Assembly: GCA_030737875.1 (NCBI GenBank)
Contig: CM060923.1
Coordinates: 175,005,696 to 175,069,695, forward strand
Reading direction: 5' to 3'
Length of the DNA: 64,000 bases
DNA from: Allium sativum
Lineage: Eukaryota; Streptophyta; Magnoliopsida; Asparagales; Amaryllidaceae
Shown here one piece after another: positions 1-10,950 of the stretch. Numbering within the stretch: position 1 is the stretch's first letter; every line of letters begins with the position of its first letter. The position numbers were made by a program, and so were the translations under genes. Below the pieces are notes generated by a model that was not told where the DNA came from, made no database searches, and saw only the letters and a program-made list of their open reading frames with translations.

Positions 1-1770
1 TTTAAAAAATTTATCTTTGATAAAATTAATGGAAACCTTTCCCTAATGATGTGAATATTTGAATAAAATAATATTCTAAATTGGAATGAGGCATATGTTG
101 TGTTTTATAGCACTTTTTTATGAGATACGCGAGTTATTCGGAAAGGCCGTTTTATACCATTTGTATAATTGATTTGACGATAAGTCAACAATGAAGACAG
201 CGGTTGAAGACCGGAGGTCTTCACAATGTTTGGATGATTACTGATGTCTTGATTGGGCTGTACACCCAAGAGAAGGAAATAAGTGGTGATTGTCCAGATG
301 TACTTGGAGATCGACTAGATATGCAAGGACCTCTCTCCTGTATTGGACATATGGGACGAGGAATAAGGTGCCTTCAGTTTCGTTCAGACCCAAAACAGAC
401 TAGTAAATGGATGCGTGTCTGACATTGGATTTTATTCTGTGTTGACTGATCTTTATTAATTATATATCTGTTTGGTGGTGGAGAATTCATTCTCTTGCTT
501 AACACCCTTCTCTGAGATGTACGAGCTTAGAGGTTATATATTGATAGACATCAGTTGCATGACGTGAATTGTCAGTGTGGCATGCTGAGATGCAAATGAT
601 CAAGGCTTTTGTTGAAAAGCAGAGTCTTGTGGTTGGGCTTTAAATAGCTTATCTTTGTGTTTAGCGTTAATTCGCGAGCCTCACGTCCTGGTACGAGTCA
701 GAAATAGGATCAGGGATGCAGGGAGGACATGACGTTTCCTTCTAACTATAGGTGGTGTCATGGTATGGAGCCCAGACATTTATATTTTTTACCTATGTGG
801 ATAATGAATAGCGAGGCGCGTCGGTTATATCGGTCACTATGGGGCCGATTGATAGGTCCAATAAGACGGAGAAACATGTGTTCAGGAATAACTAATCCTC
901 AAAAGTAAGGGAGGATCGACCGTGCAGGAACCAAGGGTTGCCCATAGGTGTGATCCTGAGGCATTTGCTAGAGTGTTTCAAATCGGCGAGGAGCCATCCG
1001 TGGCCTCGACTCATGACGGAAATCCAATTTCCAATACGACCTTTCGGTTTTAGTTATAGAACTAGTATGGCGATATGATATGTGGTATCCATGTCATCTA
1101 TGATTGATACATTTATATTTGAAGTTGATTTTGGACACTATATACCTATAGCAATATCAAAATTATTTGTTTTAAACGTACCAAGCATGTTTGGCTATTA
1201 TAAGGGAAAACTCTATCCTATGGCTTGCGTTGCATTGTGTGATTGGACCTGAGTCTTATAATAGCTTCATTTTTCAGAAAGCATTACGCTATTTATAAAT
1301 TGTTTTATGCACTGGTATTCTTGGAAGAAAACCTGTTCCGTGTTATATGGCGTGGTCCCTTGATTTATCGAATTTTAAGGTAAAGTTTTAAATAACTATT
1401 TTGAGTTTCTCACACCAGTCCCATGACTGACTCGGAGTTTATAGTTTTAACCTAAACTCTGGGTGCCTCTATTTTCTACACGGGCAACTAGTAGTTTTGG
1501 TTTTGCAAATGTCTATTTTCCAAGATCCTGGTTAATAGCTGGAGCTATATTCGGAACGCTTTGTGTCCGTATATCTCCTTCAGTTGTGTTATGTATTATT
1601 TTTCCACTGCTATATAATGTATTCTAATCTCTGATATCATTCTGATGTATATTATTTATTCATGCTTTGTTATATTCTTGTACTCTGATGTAATTGTTGT
1701 AATAGCAATGAAATGTTCTTCTATTTGCGTTCTGACTTGTCGTGTTCTCAACTGAATAGGGGCTTTCCCT
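1..1770 (+). repeat. Terminal part of a D-family giant LTR
   Basis: This stretch aligns along its length with 18359-20100, the last 1.7 kb of the D 5' LTR. Shared landmarks are the block around CACCAGTCCCATGACTGACT near 1410, the inverted repeat GGAAATCCAATTTCC near 1018, and the 3' tail with repeated TATTTATTC-like tracts. Similarity fades at about 1720, so the exact right edge is uncertain. It is either the 3' LTR of another D element or a solo LTR; its left part lies outside the window. No coding region is present. A perfect 8-bp inverted repeat (TGAAGACC and GGTCTTCA, near 207-225) is degraded in the other copy at 18575. Confidence 0.8.
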
Positions 1771-2004
1771 TACGGGCAAGTTTGAGTCATTTTAAACACA
1801 ACCACAATCTATTACACTCTGCCAAAGAGCTCCTGAAAAGTCATTGGTCTTTAACGAAATGTTGAAAGAATCCAAATTTGAAATCGTCTCACTAAAAGAA
1901 AACATATATATGAGTGTACATAATTGCTTACCAAGATGATTGAACTAAAATTATTATCAATACTCTTCATTATCTAAAACTAATCACTTACTCCAATCGT
2001 GCCA
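1771..2004. other. Unassigned AT-rich stretch left of the copia remnant
   Basis: No convincing open frame is seen. It lies just downstream, in minus orientation, of the decayed copia RNase H at 2005-2404, so it may be the 3' untranslated end of that element. I could not recognise an LTR edge or polypurine tract. Confidence 0.3.
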
Positions 2005-2404
2005 CCTCATAGCACCTTACACTTTAACAAGCGAATCAAGTTCAAGCAATGTTTTAACTTCCAAAACGACAATGTTTTAGTGACCATACGCAACACATTA
2101 TCCATTTTGCGCACTTGTCGAAGATATATTAGCTTATTTTCCTTCATGGCTGCTAAGAATGACTCTCCCACATTAATGTCCTCAGTTCGTGAGCAAAAAG
2201 CCAAGTTATCCACTAAATAAATAACACTTTGTTATCACATCAAACATCGATACTCTTATATTCGACATCAAGTCACATAACAATCACTTGAAAAAAATTG
2301 CTTTCTTTCCCGCTTCCACCTTAGTTTTCAATTTCCTCCTTTTTAGTGGATAAAACAGCTATGGTTTGTAATTTTGATCTCCAACTAATGTCCTTACCAC
2401 TAAG
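2005..2404 (-). pseudogene. Ty1/copia RNase H, C-terminal part (decayed)
   Basis: Read on the minus strand this gives the end of a copia Pol polyprotein. A segment like LSGKDISWRSKLQ is followed by AVLSTKKEE, matching the family pattern GGGAISWKSxLQ...ALSTTEAEY. After a stop and frame changes comes RTEDINVGESFL..., corresponding to the copia block RTKHIDVRxHFI, and then a degraded MxTKxLPxxKL segment. The residues that normally coordinate catalysis are lost or out of frame. It continues in the same orientation at 10951-12515; element A was inserted between the two halves. Inactive. Confidence 0.75.
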
Positions 2405-2814
2405 TGTAACGACCATTATTTTGATAACATGTTAAAAACATAAATCAAGGTAGAATTAATTTTTAAAATAAGAATCAAGGGAAACGAGTTGCGCCATTGT
2501 GTTCGTCTCAAATTCTACTTGGAAACGAGTCCGAATTTCGAAAATCGGAGTCCGTATGAGGGAGAAATGACCCTCCGAAGTTTATGAAATTTTCAGAATC
2601 AAAAACAGCTTGAAAATTCGAATTCAAAACCCAGAACAGGCTGGGCGGGAAATTTCCCGCCCAGGACCGGGTCGACCATAGTGTCAACCTCCCAGGGACC
2701 AGGTCGACCATAGTGTCGACCTGGGGGTCGACCTGCCTCTCGAACCCATTTTCTGAACCTGATGCATTCTGATGTATTTAGACTCGTTTCGTGTCCAGAT
2801 TCGTCTGCCTAATC

Positions 2815-2826
2815 CTATATTAACAG
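2815..2826 (+). promoter_or_regulatory. Putative TATA box of element A 5' LTR
   Basis: CTATATTAACAG lies about 410 bp into the LTR; the partner LTR has CTATTTAAACAG at 7902-7913. The B and C LTRs have a clearer TATA-like motif at a similar place relative to their starts. The copy here looks mutated. Position and sequence only; no transcription evidence. Confidence 0.35.
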
Positions 2827-3309
2827 CCTCCTAGCCTCATTCTCTTTAAACCATTCTTCTCTAACCTTATGCTGCACAAATTCTTGATGGACATGGCTTC
2901 TTCTTCTTCTGCATCTAAATTAAATTAAAATTAAAACGCGAAGATTATTTCTTGAAGACTATGACTAGGAATTTCATGTTGGGGGATTTGCTTCTACAAT
3001 CAAAGCAAGATTCAACGCTTCAACAATTCAACCACTAATTTCTAGACTTGACTTCTGCATCTCAATTTCTTAGACCATGATCTGTAACTTCAAGTTACTT
3101 TTAGATAAAAACTATAAACTTGATATGGACATGTTATAAATTGGAATTGGACCTATGTATGATAATTGATTCATATCTGTTCTTGTTCATATTGGATCTT
3201 GACTTTTGGGAATATTGCTTTGGGCCTATTCATGTTGTAAATCAAACTCTTTCATGTCTATAACCTTAACATGCCTATGACGTTGAAACTATTGTTAATG
3301 GCCGAGGAC

Positions 3310-3420
3310 TATGACTATGAACATAAGACTATGCCTATGCCTATGACTGTGAACATAAGACTATACCTATGCGTATGACTGTGAAAATAAGACTATTGCC
3401 TATAACTATGACAAGGACAA
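3310..3420 (+). repeat. Minisatellite, about 32-bp units, in A 5' LTR
   Basis: Imperfect tandem copies of a unit of the form ACTGTGAACATAAGACTATG followed by CCTATGCCTATG. This LTR has fewer units than the 3' LTR (8400-8570), which accounts for most of the 67 bp length difference between the two LTRs. Confidence 0.75.
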
Positions 3421-4273
3421 TTGTGGCTAATCACCTATGACTAATGACTAGGAGAATTATTGCCTATGATTATGAACATAAGACTATTGTCTATGACCAT
3501 GACTTTGAAACTATTACAGTTAATTGCCTATGACTATTTAGGGTAGTTGCCTAGAACTATTTTGGATAATTATCCATGACTATTGCGATTAATCGCTTAT
3601 GATTCATAACTATGAGATTTCTACCTATGACCATGGCTATGACTATTGTGGTTAATTGCCTAAGACTATTATAGTTGATTGTTCATGCCCATAACACTAT
3701 AGTTGAAAACCATGTTGTACACCGAATTGGCATTTCGTTGGATCTCATACCTAGGGTGTGACTTCCTTAGTTTATTCGCTATTATGTACACCAAAACCAT
3801 TGGATCCATTATCCTTGTATTTGGCTTTCTTTTGCATGCCTATGTCAACTTTTATCATGACTATCGCCTTATTTTGCTAGATTTGAAATCCTATATGCCA
3901 GTGATGTTGTAACCAATTATCTCAAGTTATATCATGCTAGTCTTGTAATCCCTTTTTATCGTTTTATGCTCGTCCCTTTTGCCTATCATAGTTTTGATGT
4001 TATTCCCTTTATTTTGGGATTTGAATTTATTTATAGATCGATTCACGTTTACGTGCGATGGGAATACAATTTTGGTAGATTAGGCAAAACATGAATTGGT
4101 TATGAATATGAAATTATGAACTTGATAGTTGGAAAAACTTGAAATATGAACATTGTTATAACTTGAATCTGGATGTGGACATGAAACTCGCCTTGAAACT
4201 TGACATGAACTTGACATGAAAATTTGAACATGGACATGACACTAGAATGAACTTGAAAATGGCCAACTCGAGG

Positions 4274-4454
4274 TTGGGCTGAGTTTGCAGTGTAATTCTG
4301 CAAGGAACCGCCAGGCAAATCCAGTTACTGCAAACAATAGGATCCAATGTGGGCAGTTGGTCATATCGCACTTGAAAACCCGAGGTCAGACTGAGTTGTG
4401 GTGTAAATCTGCCCGGAACCGCCTGGCATATCGGTGACCACAACAACAGGTCTG
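4274..4454 (+). repeat. Two tandem hairpin modules in A 5' LTR
   Basis: Module 1: outer stem TTGG 4274-4277 with CCAA 4344-4347; inner stem GTTTGCAGT 4283-4291 with ACTGCAAAC 4327-4335. Module 2: outer stem CAGAC 4387-4391 with GTCTG 4450-4454; inner stem GTTGTGGT 4395-4402 with ACCACAAC 4437-4444. Both loops contain the core GGAACCGCC. Families B and C have the same paired architecture with different stem sequences at the same place in their LTRs (25554-25733, 23399-23590), so pairing rather than sequence is conserved. It lies downstream of the putative TATA box and so would be in the RNA leader. Confidence 0.8.
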
Positions 4455-4498
4455 ATGTGAGAGGTTAGGGTGCATTAATGAATTAATGCCACATGAGA

Positions 4499-4706
4499 GG
4501 GTTAAGTCATGAGCATGAAAGACAACACTTAACCCACTTGACACCTGATTCGTAGGGCTAAGTCATGAACTTGAACGACAACACTTAGCCAATTTGACAT
4601 GACACGTAAACGGGTTAAGTCACGAACTTGAATGACAACACTTAACCAACCTGACATGCTATACTGATAAGGGTTAAGTCACGAATTTAAATGACAACAC
4701 TTAACC
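4499..4706 (+). repeat. Array of four short hairpins in A 5' LTR
   Basis: Four units of roughly 58 bp, each with an 8-bp inverted repeat: GGTTAAGT 4499-4506 with ACTTAACC 4527-4534; GGCTAAGT 4556-4563 with ACTTAGCC 4583-4590; GGTTAAGT 4613-4620 with ACTTAACC 4640-4647; GGTTAAGT 4672-4679 with ACTTAACC 4699-4706. In unit 2 both arms changed together (T:A to C:G), keeping the pairing. Spacers share the motif GAACTTGAAYGACAAC. Confidence 0.8.
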
Positions 4707-5791
4707 TATTGGACGGAAACCCTATTTACGCGGTCCGTTTCAGCAGTAACCTGCTAGATGTATCATGGTACCCTGGAACTAGGCAGGGTGGGGCACGATT
4801 ACTGGGTTGATTGTAAGCGACCAGAACGACGGCTGAGTTGGTGCGCCAGTGTAGGTTCAGGCGGGCTATGGTCGTGCACGTGGTCCGGAGTTGAAAAAGC
4901 AGGCATTGGGCATCATTAGGTTTATCTGTGCATGCTTGATTCGTGTCGGTGGTTGGCACCATAGGGCTTGATACACCCTATGGTGGACCTAGCACAGGTG
5001 ACTACATTCGTGATAGGGCCGTATGACACAGACACACGACGAGCTAGAACTTGTAGGGAGCATATCGATTAGTGGATAGTTCCGTTGGACCTATTAATGG
5101 TTCACTCATGATATTGGGCTAAGGGATCATTTCATGATTAACATTTGACATGGGTTTAGGATTCTAGTACAGTTGGTGCAATGAACCTTGAATTTGTGAT
5201 GTTATACTTGATTACACTTGAATTATCATGCTATCTTAGTCTATCTTTCCAATCTTGACAGCATCCGTATGTTTACTTTCAGTTTATACATGTCATGTTA
5301 CCTTTACCTGTTTTTATGCTGAAAGTCACTTGGACTTACCAATCTTTATGACTGACCCGTTTTCTTTCGCCTCTTTTCCTTTCGTTTCCCCCCTCGCCCC
5401 AAGGTTCTTAAGGAGGAAACTCTAGCACTTAGCTTGGATTTTGCTTGCTTTTGATTTAGCTCATGTACGGTTTGATCTTGAGCTATGCTTTTGCTGCATT
5501 TCTGCTACCTTTGGGGAATTAAGCTACTTTTGTTGTTTTAAGATTATGCTTCTTTGTTTATGTAAGACAGAATTTGTTGTAATGGAAAATAATGACTTTG
5601 GCTGTTTGGTACTTTGGCTGTAAGAAGGCTTTGACTGTTTTGAAAGTAATGAAATTTATCTTTTGATTCTTCCATCGTTTTATTTATGTTCTGTCTTTTA
5701 ATATTTCTGTGTTTGTTTACCTTGATAACGCTCCTCCAAAACTAGTGCATTCCCTTTGTGAGTGACCCTAGCGGAGGTGGGGTGTTACATT

Positions 5792-5803
5792 TGGTATCAG
5801 AGC
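5792..5803 (+). other. Primer binding site of element A
   Basis: TGGTATCAGAGC, two bases after the 5' LTR end, is complementary to the 3' end of plant initiator methionine tRNA. This is the usual minus-strand primer site of plant LTR retrotransposons, and it fixes the element's orientation as plus. Confidence 0.93.
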
Positions 5804-5980
5804 AGAAGGTTACCAGACTGGGAAAAGTTTTTAGAAAACCTACTAAAACTATTTTCAAAACCGTTTACAAAGAAGCATTTTTTTTCAAGAAAAGTCTTGT
5901 TTTATTTAAAGGCTATTCCCCAAAAGCCATTAGCATTATCCCTTGTTTCCTCGTTTGAATCTCTCCTTCTTCATTTCAGC

Positions 5981-6997
5981 ATGTCTGGGAATCTTAACTT
6001 TCTAGAGGGCGAGCCAATACCTGGCTGGTTCAGGAGGTACTTAGAGGCTAGGGCCAACGATGTAGGCCCAACAGATATTCCTCCTCCAGCTGCAGCGATT
6101 CCTCCTCCTCCACCCCCTCCTCGTGCAATTGCTTTCTCGAAGATCTGTAAAGATTTTAGGGCCATGGGTGGAAAGGATTTCAAGGGAACTGAATCATTCG
6201 TAGAAGCGAGGAACTGGCTCAAAGAAACTGAGGATCTATTCGTTATCTTCGAGGTGGACGATAGGCATAAAGTACAGTTGGCGGTATGGTTGCTCAAATA
6301 CGAAGCTTCCTATTAGTGGGAAGTCACTAATGCTGAGAGGACGATTGAAACATGGATGGATTTCAGAATAAGGTTCGAGATGAAATTCCTCTCGTAAGCT
6401 GAACGAAGTCTATAGCTGGAAAAGTTCTTATCTCTTAAGCAAGGGAGTATGATGGTCAAGGAGTATGTCAATCAATTCAATCAGCTGGCTCGGTTTGGAC
6501 TGGACTTAGTGAATAACCCTCATAAGAAGGCTCTCCGTTTTGTCAAAGGATTGAATGGGCCACTTCACAGCTTGGCTATGACCCACGTACCTATGGGGGC
6601 TACTTACGAAAAGCTAGTAGACATGGCGCTCTTAAATGAAGAAGACAAGAATGGCAAGAAGGAGGTCAAGGCGAATGAGTCTCAAAACAAGAAGGTAGAC
6701 TCCGAGAAAGGAGGCAAGAATAACAACAACAATAATGATAACAAGACACGTGAGAAAAGAAAATGCCACCTCTGTGGTATTGAGGGGCATATAGTCCAGG
6801 ATTGTAGAAAGAAGAAGATGAAGATGGGAGCATGCTTTCAGTGTGGTGATACTAGACATATCAGCAAGAACTGCCCTAAGAAGCAAGGGCAAGCCCTGCA
6901 AGCAGGACCTTCTGGGGGTACATCTTTAACTTCTTCTCCTAGATGCTTTGTTTTATCTTGCTTATCTTCTCAATCCTATCTTGAGAACCTTAGGTAG
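5981..6997 (+). pseudogene. gag: Gag of element A, three in-frame stops
   Basis: Capsid/nucleocapsid polyprotein that would package the element RNA. The start ATG at 5981 matches the start of B Gag. The frame keeps a proline-rich stretch, the plant retrotransposon Gag domain (GGKDFKGTESFVEARNWL; later [16 protein letters not shown]) and two CCHC knuckles, CHLCGIEGHIVQDC and CFQCGDTRHISKNC. Stops are at 6314-6316 (TAG, in place of a Trp conserved in B), 6395-6397 (TAA) and 6413-6415 (TAG); otherwise the frame stays open to 6997. The last 25 or so codons derive from sequence that in B encodes the very end of pol and beyond. About 338 codons, near the B Gag length. Inactive as it stands, but the single-frame decay suggests recent function. 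Confidence 0.88.
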
Positions 6998-7462
6998 AAC
7001 CCTTTTGAATGTAAACATGTGATTGAAACATGTTATGGTTGATGTTTGCATATGGTTGCAAGTGGTCGCAAGTGGTTGCTCATGGTTGCATAACACACAT
7101 TAGGCACTAGATCGGCTCAGACACATTTTCATATTGCATATGCACGAGTGTTTATACTTGTTTATGGATTAAATTGAATGTGTTATCATGTGAATGTTGC
7201 ATATGGATGGATGTTTGTGCACACATATAGTGTTTATGGGACTAGGACTATTTGCATACATGTTGGATTCATGGCACTAAACACATTTTGCATTAAGAAG
7301 ATCAATCAGGCCTGATCATTTGCATTAGATAAGGAACATATACACACACTTTCTGCAAATGTTCATGCAACATTAGAAATCTTTTAAGGACAATGATTAC
7401 TTGTGGATGATGTTTTGAGTAGATGGTTGATTGGACGATAGGATTCATTCTTATTAGCTTGA
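6998..7462 (+). other. 3' noncoding segment of element A
   Basis: About 470 bp without a coding frame. It aligns with the reverse complement of 27351-27790, the stretch between the pol stop and polypurine tract of B. Shared landmarks include repeated GTGGTTGC, TTAGGCACTAGATCGGCTCA and CATATTGCATATGCA. Its conservation in an element that lost pol suggests a cis role in transcription or packaging (inference). Confidence 0.7.
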
Positions 7463-7498
7463 AGATTTCGGGGACGAAATCCTTTAAGGAGGGGAGAA
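7463..7498 (+). other. Pre-PPT hairpin and polypurine tract of element A
   Basis: GATTTCGGGGACGAAATC is a perfect 7-bp inverted repeat with a GGGA loop. It is followed by AAGGAGGGGAGAA, the polypurine tract priming plus-strand synthesis, which abuts the 3' LTR. The same block occurs in B at 27311-27350 (minus) and in a wobble-paired form in G near 45728-45765. Confidence 0.85.
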
Positions 7499-8399
7499 TG
7501 TAACGGCCCGTATTTTGATAACATGTTAAAACCATAAATCAAGGCATAATTAATTTTTTAAATAAGAATCAAGGGAAACGGGTTGCGCCATTGAATTCGT
7601 CTCGAAATTTTACTTGGAAACGAGTCCGAGTTTTCGAAAATCGGAGTCCGTATGAGGGAGATATGACCCTCCGAAGTTTCAGAAATTTTCAGATTCAAAA
7701 ACAGCTTGAAAATTCGAATTCAAATTCGAATTCAAAACCCAGAATAGGCTGGGCGAGAAATTTCCCGCCCAGGACCAGGTCGACCATAGTGTCGACCTCC
7801 CGTCGACCTGGGGGTCGACCTGCCTCCCGAACCCATTTTCTGAACATGATGCATTCTGATGTATTTAGACTCGTTTCGTGTCCATATTCGTCTGCTTAAT
7901 CCTATTTAAACAGCCTTCTAGCCTCATTCTCTTTACATCATTCTTCTCTAACCTTATGCTGCACAAATTCTTGATGGACATGGCTTCTTCTTCTTCTTCT
8001 TCCTCTAAATTAAATTAAATTAAAATTAAAATGCGAAGATTATTTCTTGAAGACTACGGCTAGGAATTTCATGTTGGGGGATTTGCTTCTACAATCAAAG
8101 CAGGATTCAACGCTTCAACAATTCAACGACTAATTTCTAGACTTGACTTCTGCATCTCAATTTCTTAGACCACAATCTGTAAGTTCAAGTTACTTTTAGA
8201 TATAAATTATAAACTTGATATGGACATGTTATAAATTGGAATTGGACCTATGTATGATAATTGATTGATATCTATTCTTGTTCATCTTGGATCTTGACTT
8301 TTGGGAATATTGCTTTGGGCCTATTCATGTTGTAAATCAAACTCTTTCATGTCTATAACCTTAACATGCCTATGATGTTGAAACTATTGTTAATGGCCG

Positions 8400-8570
8400 A
8401 GGACTAAAACTGTGAACATAAGACTATGCCTATGCCTATGACTGTGAACATAAGACTATGCCTATGCCTATGACTGTGAACATAAGACTATGCCTTTGCC
8501 TATGACTGCGAACATAAGACTATGCCTATGCCTATGACTGTGAACATAAGACTATTGCCTATGACTATGA
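8400..8570 (+). repeat. Expanded 32-bp minisatellite in A 3' LTR
   Basis: Four to five near-identical copies of a unit beginning ACTGTGAACATAAGACTATG. There are about two more units than in the 5' LTR, indicating slippage or unequal exchange after insertion. Confidence 0.8.
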
Positions 8571-9437
8571 CTATGACAAGGACAATTGTGGCTAATCACC
8601 TATGACTCATGACTAGGAAAATTATTGCCTATGATTATGAACATAAGACTATTGTCTATGACCATGACTTTGAAACTATTACAGTTAATTGCCTATGAAT
8701 ATTTAGGGTAGTTGCCTAGAACTATTTTGCATAATTATCCATGACTATTGCGATTAATCGCTTATGATTCATAACTATGAGATTTCTACCTATGACCATG
8801 ACTATGACTATTGTGGTTAATTGCCTAAGACTATTATAGTTGATTGTTCATGCCCATAACACTATAGTTGAAGACCATGTTGTACATCGAATTGGCATTT
8901 TGTTGGATCTCATACCTAGGCTGTGACTTGCTTAGTTTATTCGCTATTATGTACACCAAAACCATTGGATCCATTATCCTTATATTTGGCTTTCTTTTGC
9001 ATGCCTATGTCCAACTTTTATCATGACTATCGCCTTATTTTGCTAGATTTGAAATCCTATATGCCAGTGATGTTGTAACCAATTATCTCAAGTTATATCA
9101 TGCTAGTCTTGTAATCCCTTTTTACCGCTTTATGCTCGTCCCTTTTGCCTATCATAGTTTTGATGTTATTCCCTTTATTTTGGGATTTGGATTTATTTAT
9201 AGATCGATTCACGTTTACGTGCGATAAGAATGCGATTTGGGTAGATTAGGAAAAACATGAATTGGTTATGAATATGAAATTATGAACTTGATAATAGGAA
9301 AAACTTGAAACATGAACATTGTTATAACTTGAACCTGGATGTGGGCATGAAACTCGCCTTGAAACTTGACACGAACTTGACATGAAAATTTGAACATGGA
9401 TATGACACTAGAATGAACTTGAAAATGGCCAACTTGA

Positions 9438-9630
9438 GGTTGGGTTGAGTTTGCAGTGTTATTCTGCCTGGAACCGCCCGGCAAATCCAGTTACTGCAAA
9501 CAATAGCATCCAATGTGGGTAGTTGGTCATATCGCACTTGAAAACCCGAGGTCAGATTGATTTGTGGTGTAAATCTACCCCGAACCACCCGGCATATCCA
9601 GTGACCACAACAATAGGTCTGATGTGAGAG
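9438..9630 (+). repeat. Tandem hairpin modules in A 3' LTR
   Basis: Copy of the 4274-4454 modules. GTTTGCAGT 9449-9457 pairs with ACTGCAAAC 9493-9501. In the second module TTGTGGT pairs with ACCACAA. The loop core is GGAACCGCCCGG in module 1. Confidence 0.75.
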
Positions 9631-9665
9631 GTTGGGGTGCATTAATGAATTAATGCCACATGATA

Positions 9666-9871
9666 GAGTTAATTCATGATCATGAAAGACAACACTTAAC
9701 CAACTTGACACCTGATTCGTAGGGCTAAGTCATGAACTTGAACGACAACACTTAGCCAATTTGACATGACATGTAGACGGGTTAAGTCACAAACTTGAAC
9801 GACAACATTTAACCAACCTGACATGCTAGACTGATAAGGTTTAAGGCACGAATTTAAATGACAACACTTAA
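9666..9871 (+). repeat. Short-hairpin array in A 3' LTR
   Basis: Copy of the four-unit array at 4499-4706. Units 2 and 3 keep their pairing (GGCTAAGT with ACTTAGCC) with minor decay; units 1 and 4 have substitutions in the left arm. Confidence 0.65.
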
Positions 9872-10950
9872 CCTATTGGACGGAAACCCTAGTTACGCGG
9901 TCTGTTTCAGCAGTAACCCACTACATGTATCATGGTACCCTGGAACTAGGCAGGGTGGGGCACGATTACTGGGTTGATTGTAAGAGACTAGAACGACGGC
10001 TGAGTTGGTGCGCCAGCGTAGGTTCAGGCGGGCTATGGTCGTGCACGTGGTCCGGAGTTGAAAAAGCAGGCATTGGGCATCAATAGGTTTATCTGTGCAT
10101 GCTTGATTCATGTCGGTGGTTGGCACCATAGGGCTTGATACACCCTATGGTGGACCTAACACAGGTGACTACATTCGTGATAGGGCCGTATGACATAGAC
10201 ACACGACGAGCTAGAACTTGTAGGGAGCCGATCGATTAGTGGATCGTTCCGTTGGACCTATTAATGGGTCATTCATGATATTGGGCCAAGGGATCATTTC
10301 ATGATTAACATTTGACATGGGTTTGGGATTCTAGTACAGTTGGTGTAGCGAACCTTGAGTATGTGATGTTATACTTGATTACACTTGAATTATCATGCTA
10401 TCTTAGTCTATCTTGCCAATCTTGACAGCAACCGTATGTTTACTTTCAGTTTATACATGTCATGTTACCTTTACCTGTTTTTATGCTGAAAGTCACTTGG
10501 ACTTGCCAGTCTTTATGACTGACCTGTTTTCTTTCGCCTCTTTTCCTTTCGTCCTCCCCCCCAAGTTCTCAGGGAGTAAACTCTAGCACTTAGCTTGGAT
10601 TTCGCTTGCTTTCGATTCAGCTCATATACGGTTTGATCTTGAGCTATGCTATGGCTGTATTTCTGCTACCTTTGGGGAATTAAGCTACTTTTGTTGTTTT
10701 AAGATTATGCTTCTTTGTTTATGCAAGAAATAATTTGTTATAATGGAAAATAATGACTTTGGCTATTTGGTACTTTGGCTGTAAGAAGGCTTTGACTATT
10801 TTGAAAGTAATGAAATTTATTTTTTGATTCTTCTATTGTTTTATTTATGTTCTATCTTGTAATATTTCTGTGTTCATTTACCTCGATAACGCTCCTCCAA
10901 ATCTAGTGCATTCCCTTTGTGAGTGACCCTAGCGGAGGTGGGGTGTTACA

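Larger units (their letters stand above)
2405..5789 (+). repeat. 5' LTR of element A
   Basis: Direct repeat of 7499-10950, about 3385 bp, bounded by TGTAACG and TGTTACA and followed directly by the primer site. It contains a TATA-like motif near 2815, a minisatellite (about 3310-3420), two tandem hairpin modules (4274-4454), an array of four short hairpins (4499-4706), and a pyrimidine-rich block ending near the LTR 3' end. It has diverged visibly from its partner by substitutions and by minisatellite copy number, so A is older than B. No coding region. Confidence 0.9.
2405..10950 (+). mobile_element. Element A: gag-only Ty3/gypsy retrotransposon (TR-GAG-like)
   Basis: Two long direct repeats (2405-5789 and 7499-10950), both starting TGTAACG and ending GGTGTTACA, enclose a 1.7 kb interior. 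The interior has a tRNA-iMet type primer site, a gag frame and a polypurine tract but no protease, reverse transcriptase or integrase. This matches the non-autonomous class of terminal-repeat elements that keep only gag. Gag and the 3' noncoding segment resemble element B closely enough to suggest descent from a Tekay/Del-like chromovirus. It sits inside a minus-strand copia RNase H. The left flank is CTAAG; the right flank reads CTTGTGG, consistent with a CTAAG duplication whose right copy lost three bases (inference). Confidence 0.88.
7499..10950 (+). repeat. 3' LTR of element A
   Basis: Direct repeat partner of 2405-5789, about 3452 bp, starting TGTAACGGCC and ending GGTGTTACA. It contains the same modules: TATA-like CTATTTAAA at 7902, an expanded minisatellite (8400-8570), hairpin modules (9438-9630), the short-hairpin array (9666-9871) and the 3' pyrimidine-rich block. 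No coding region. Confidence 0.9.

Noticed and set aside
4499..4706. CRISPR-like regular repeats
   Set aside because: Repeats are imperfect inverted repeats with similar spacers inside a plant LTR; no cas genes, and the host is a eukaryote.
2405..5789. Retroviral or pararetroviral insertion
   Set aside because: No movement, coat or envelope gene of such viruses; gag and LTR structure are those of plant gypsy elements.
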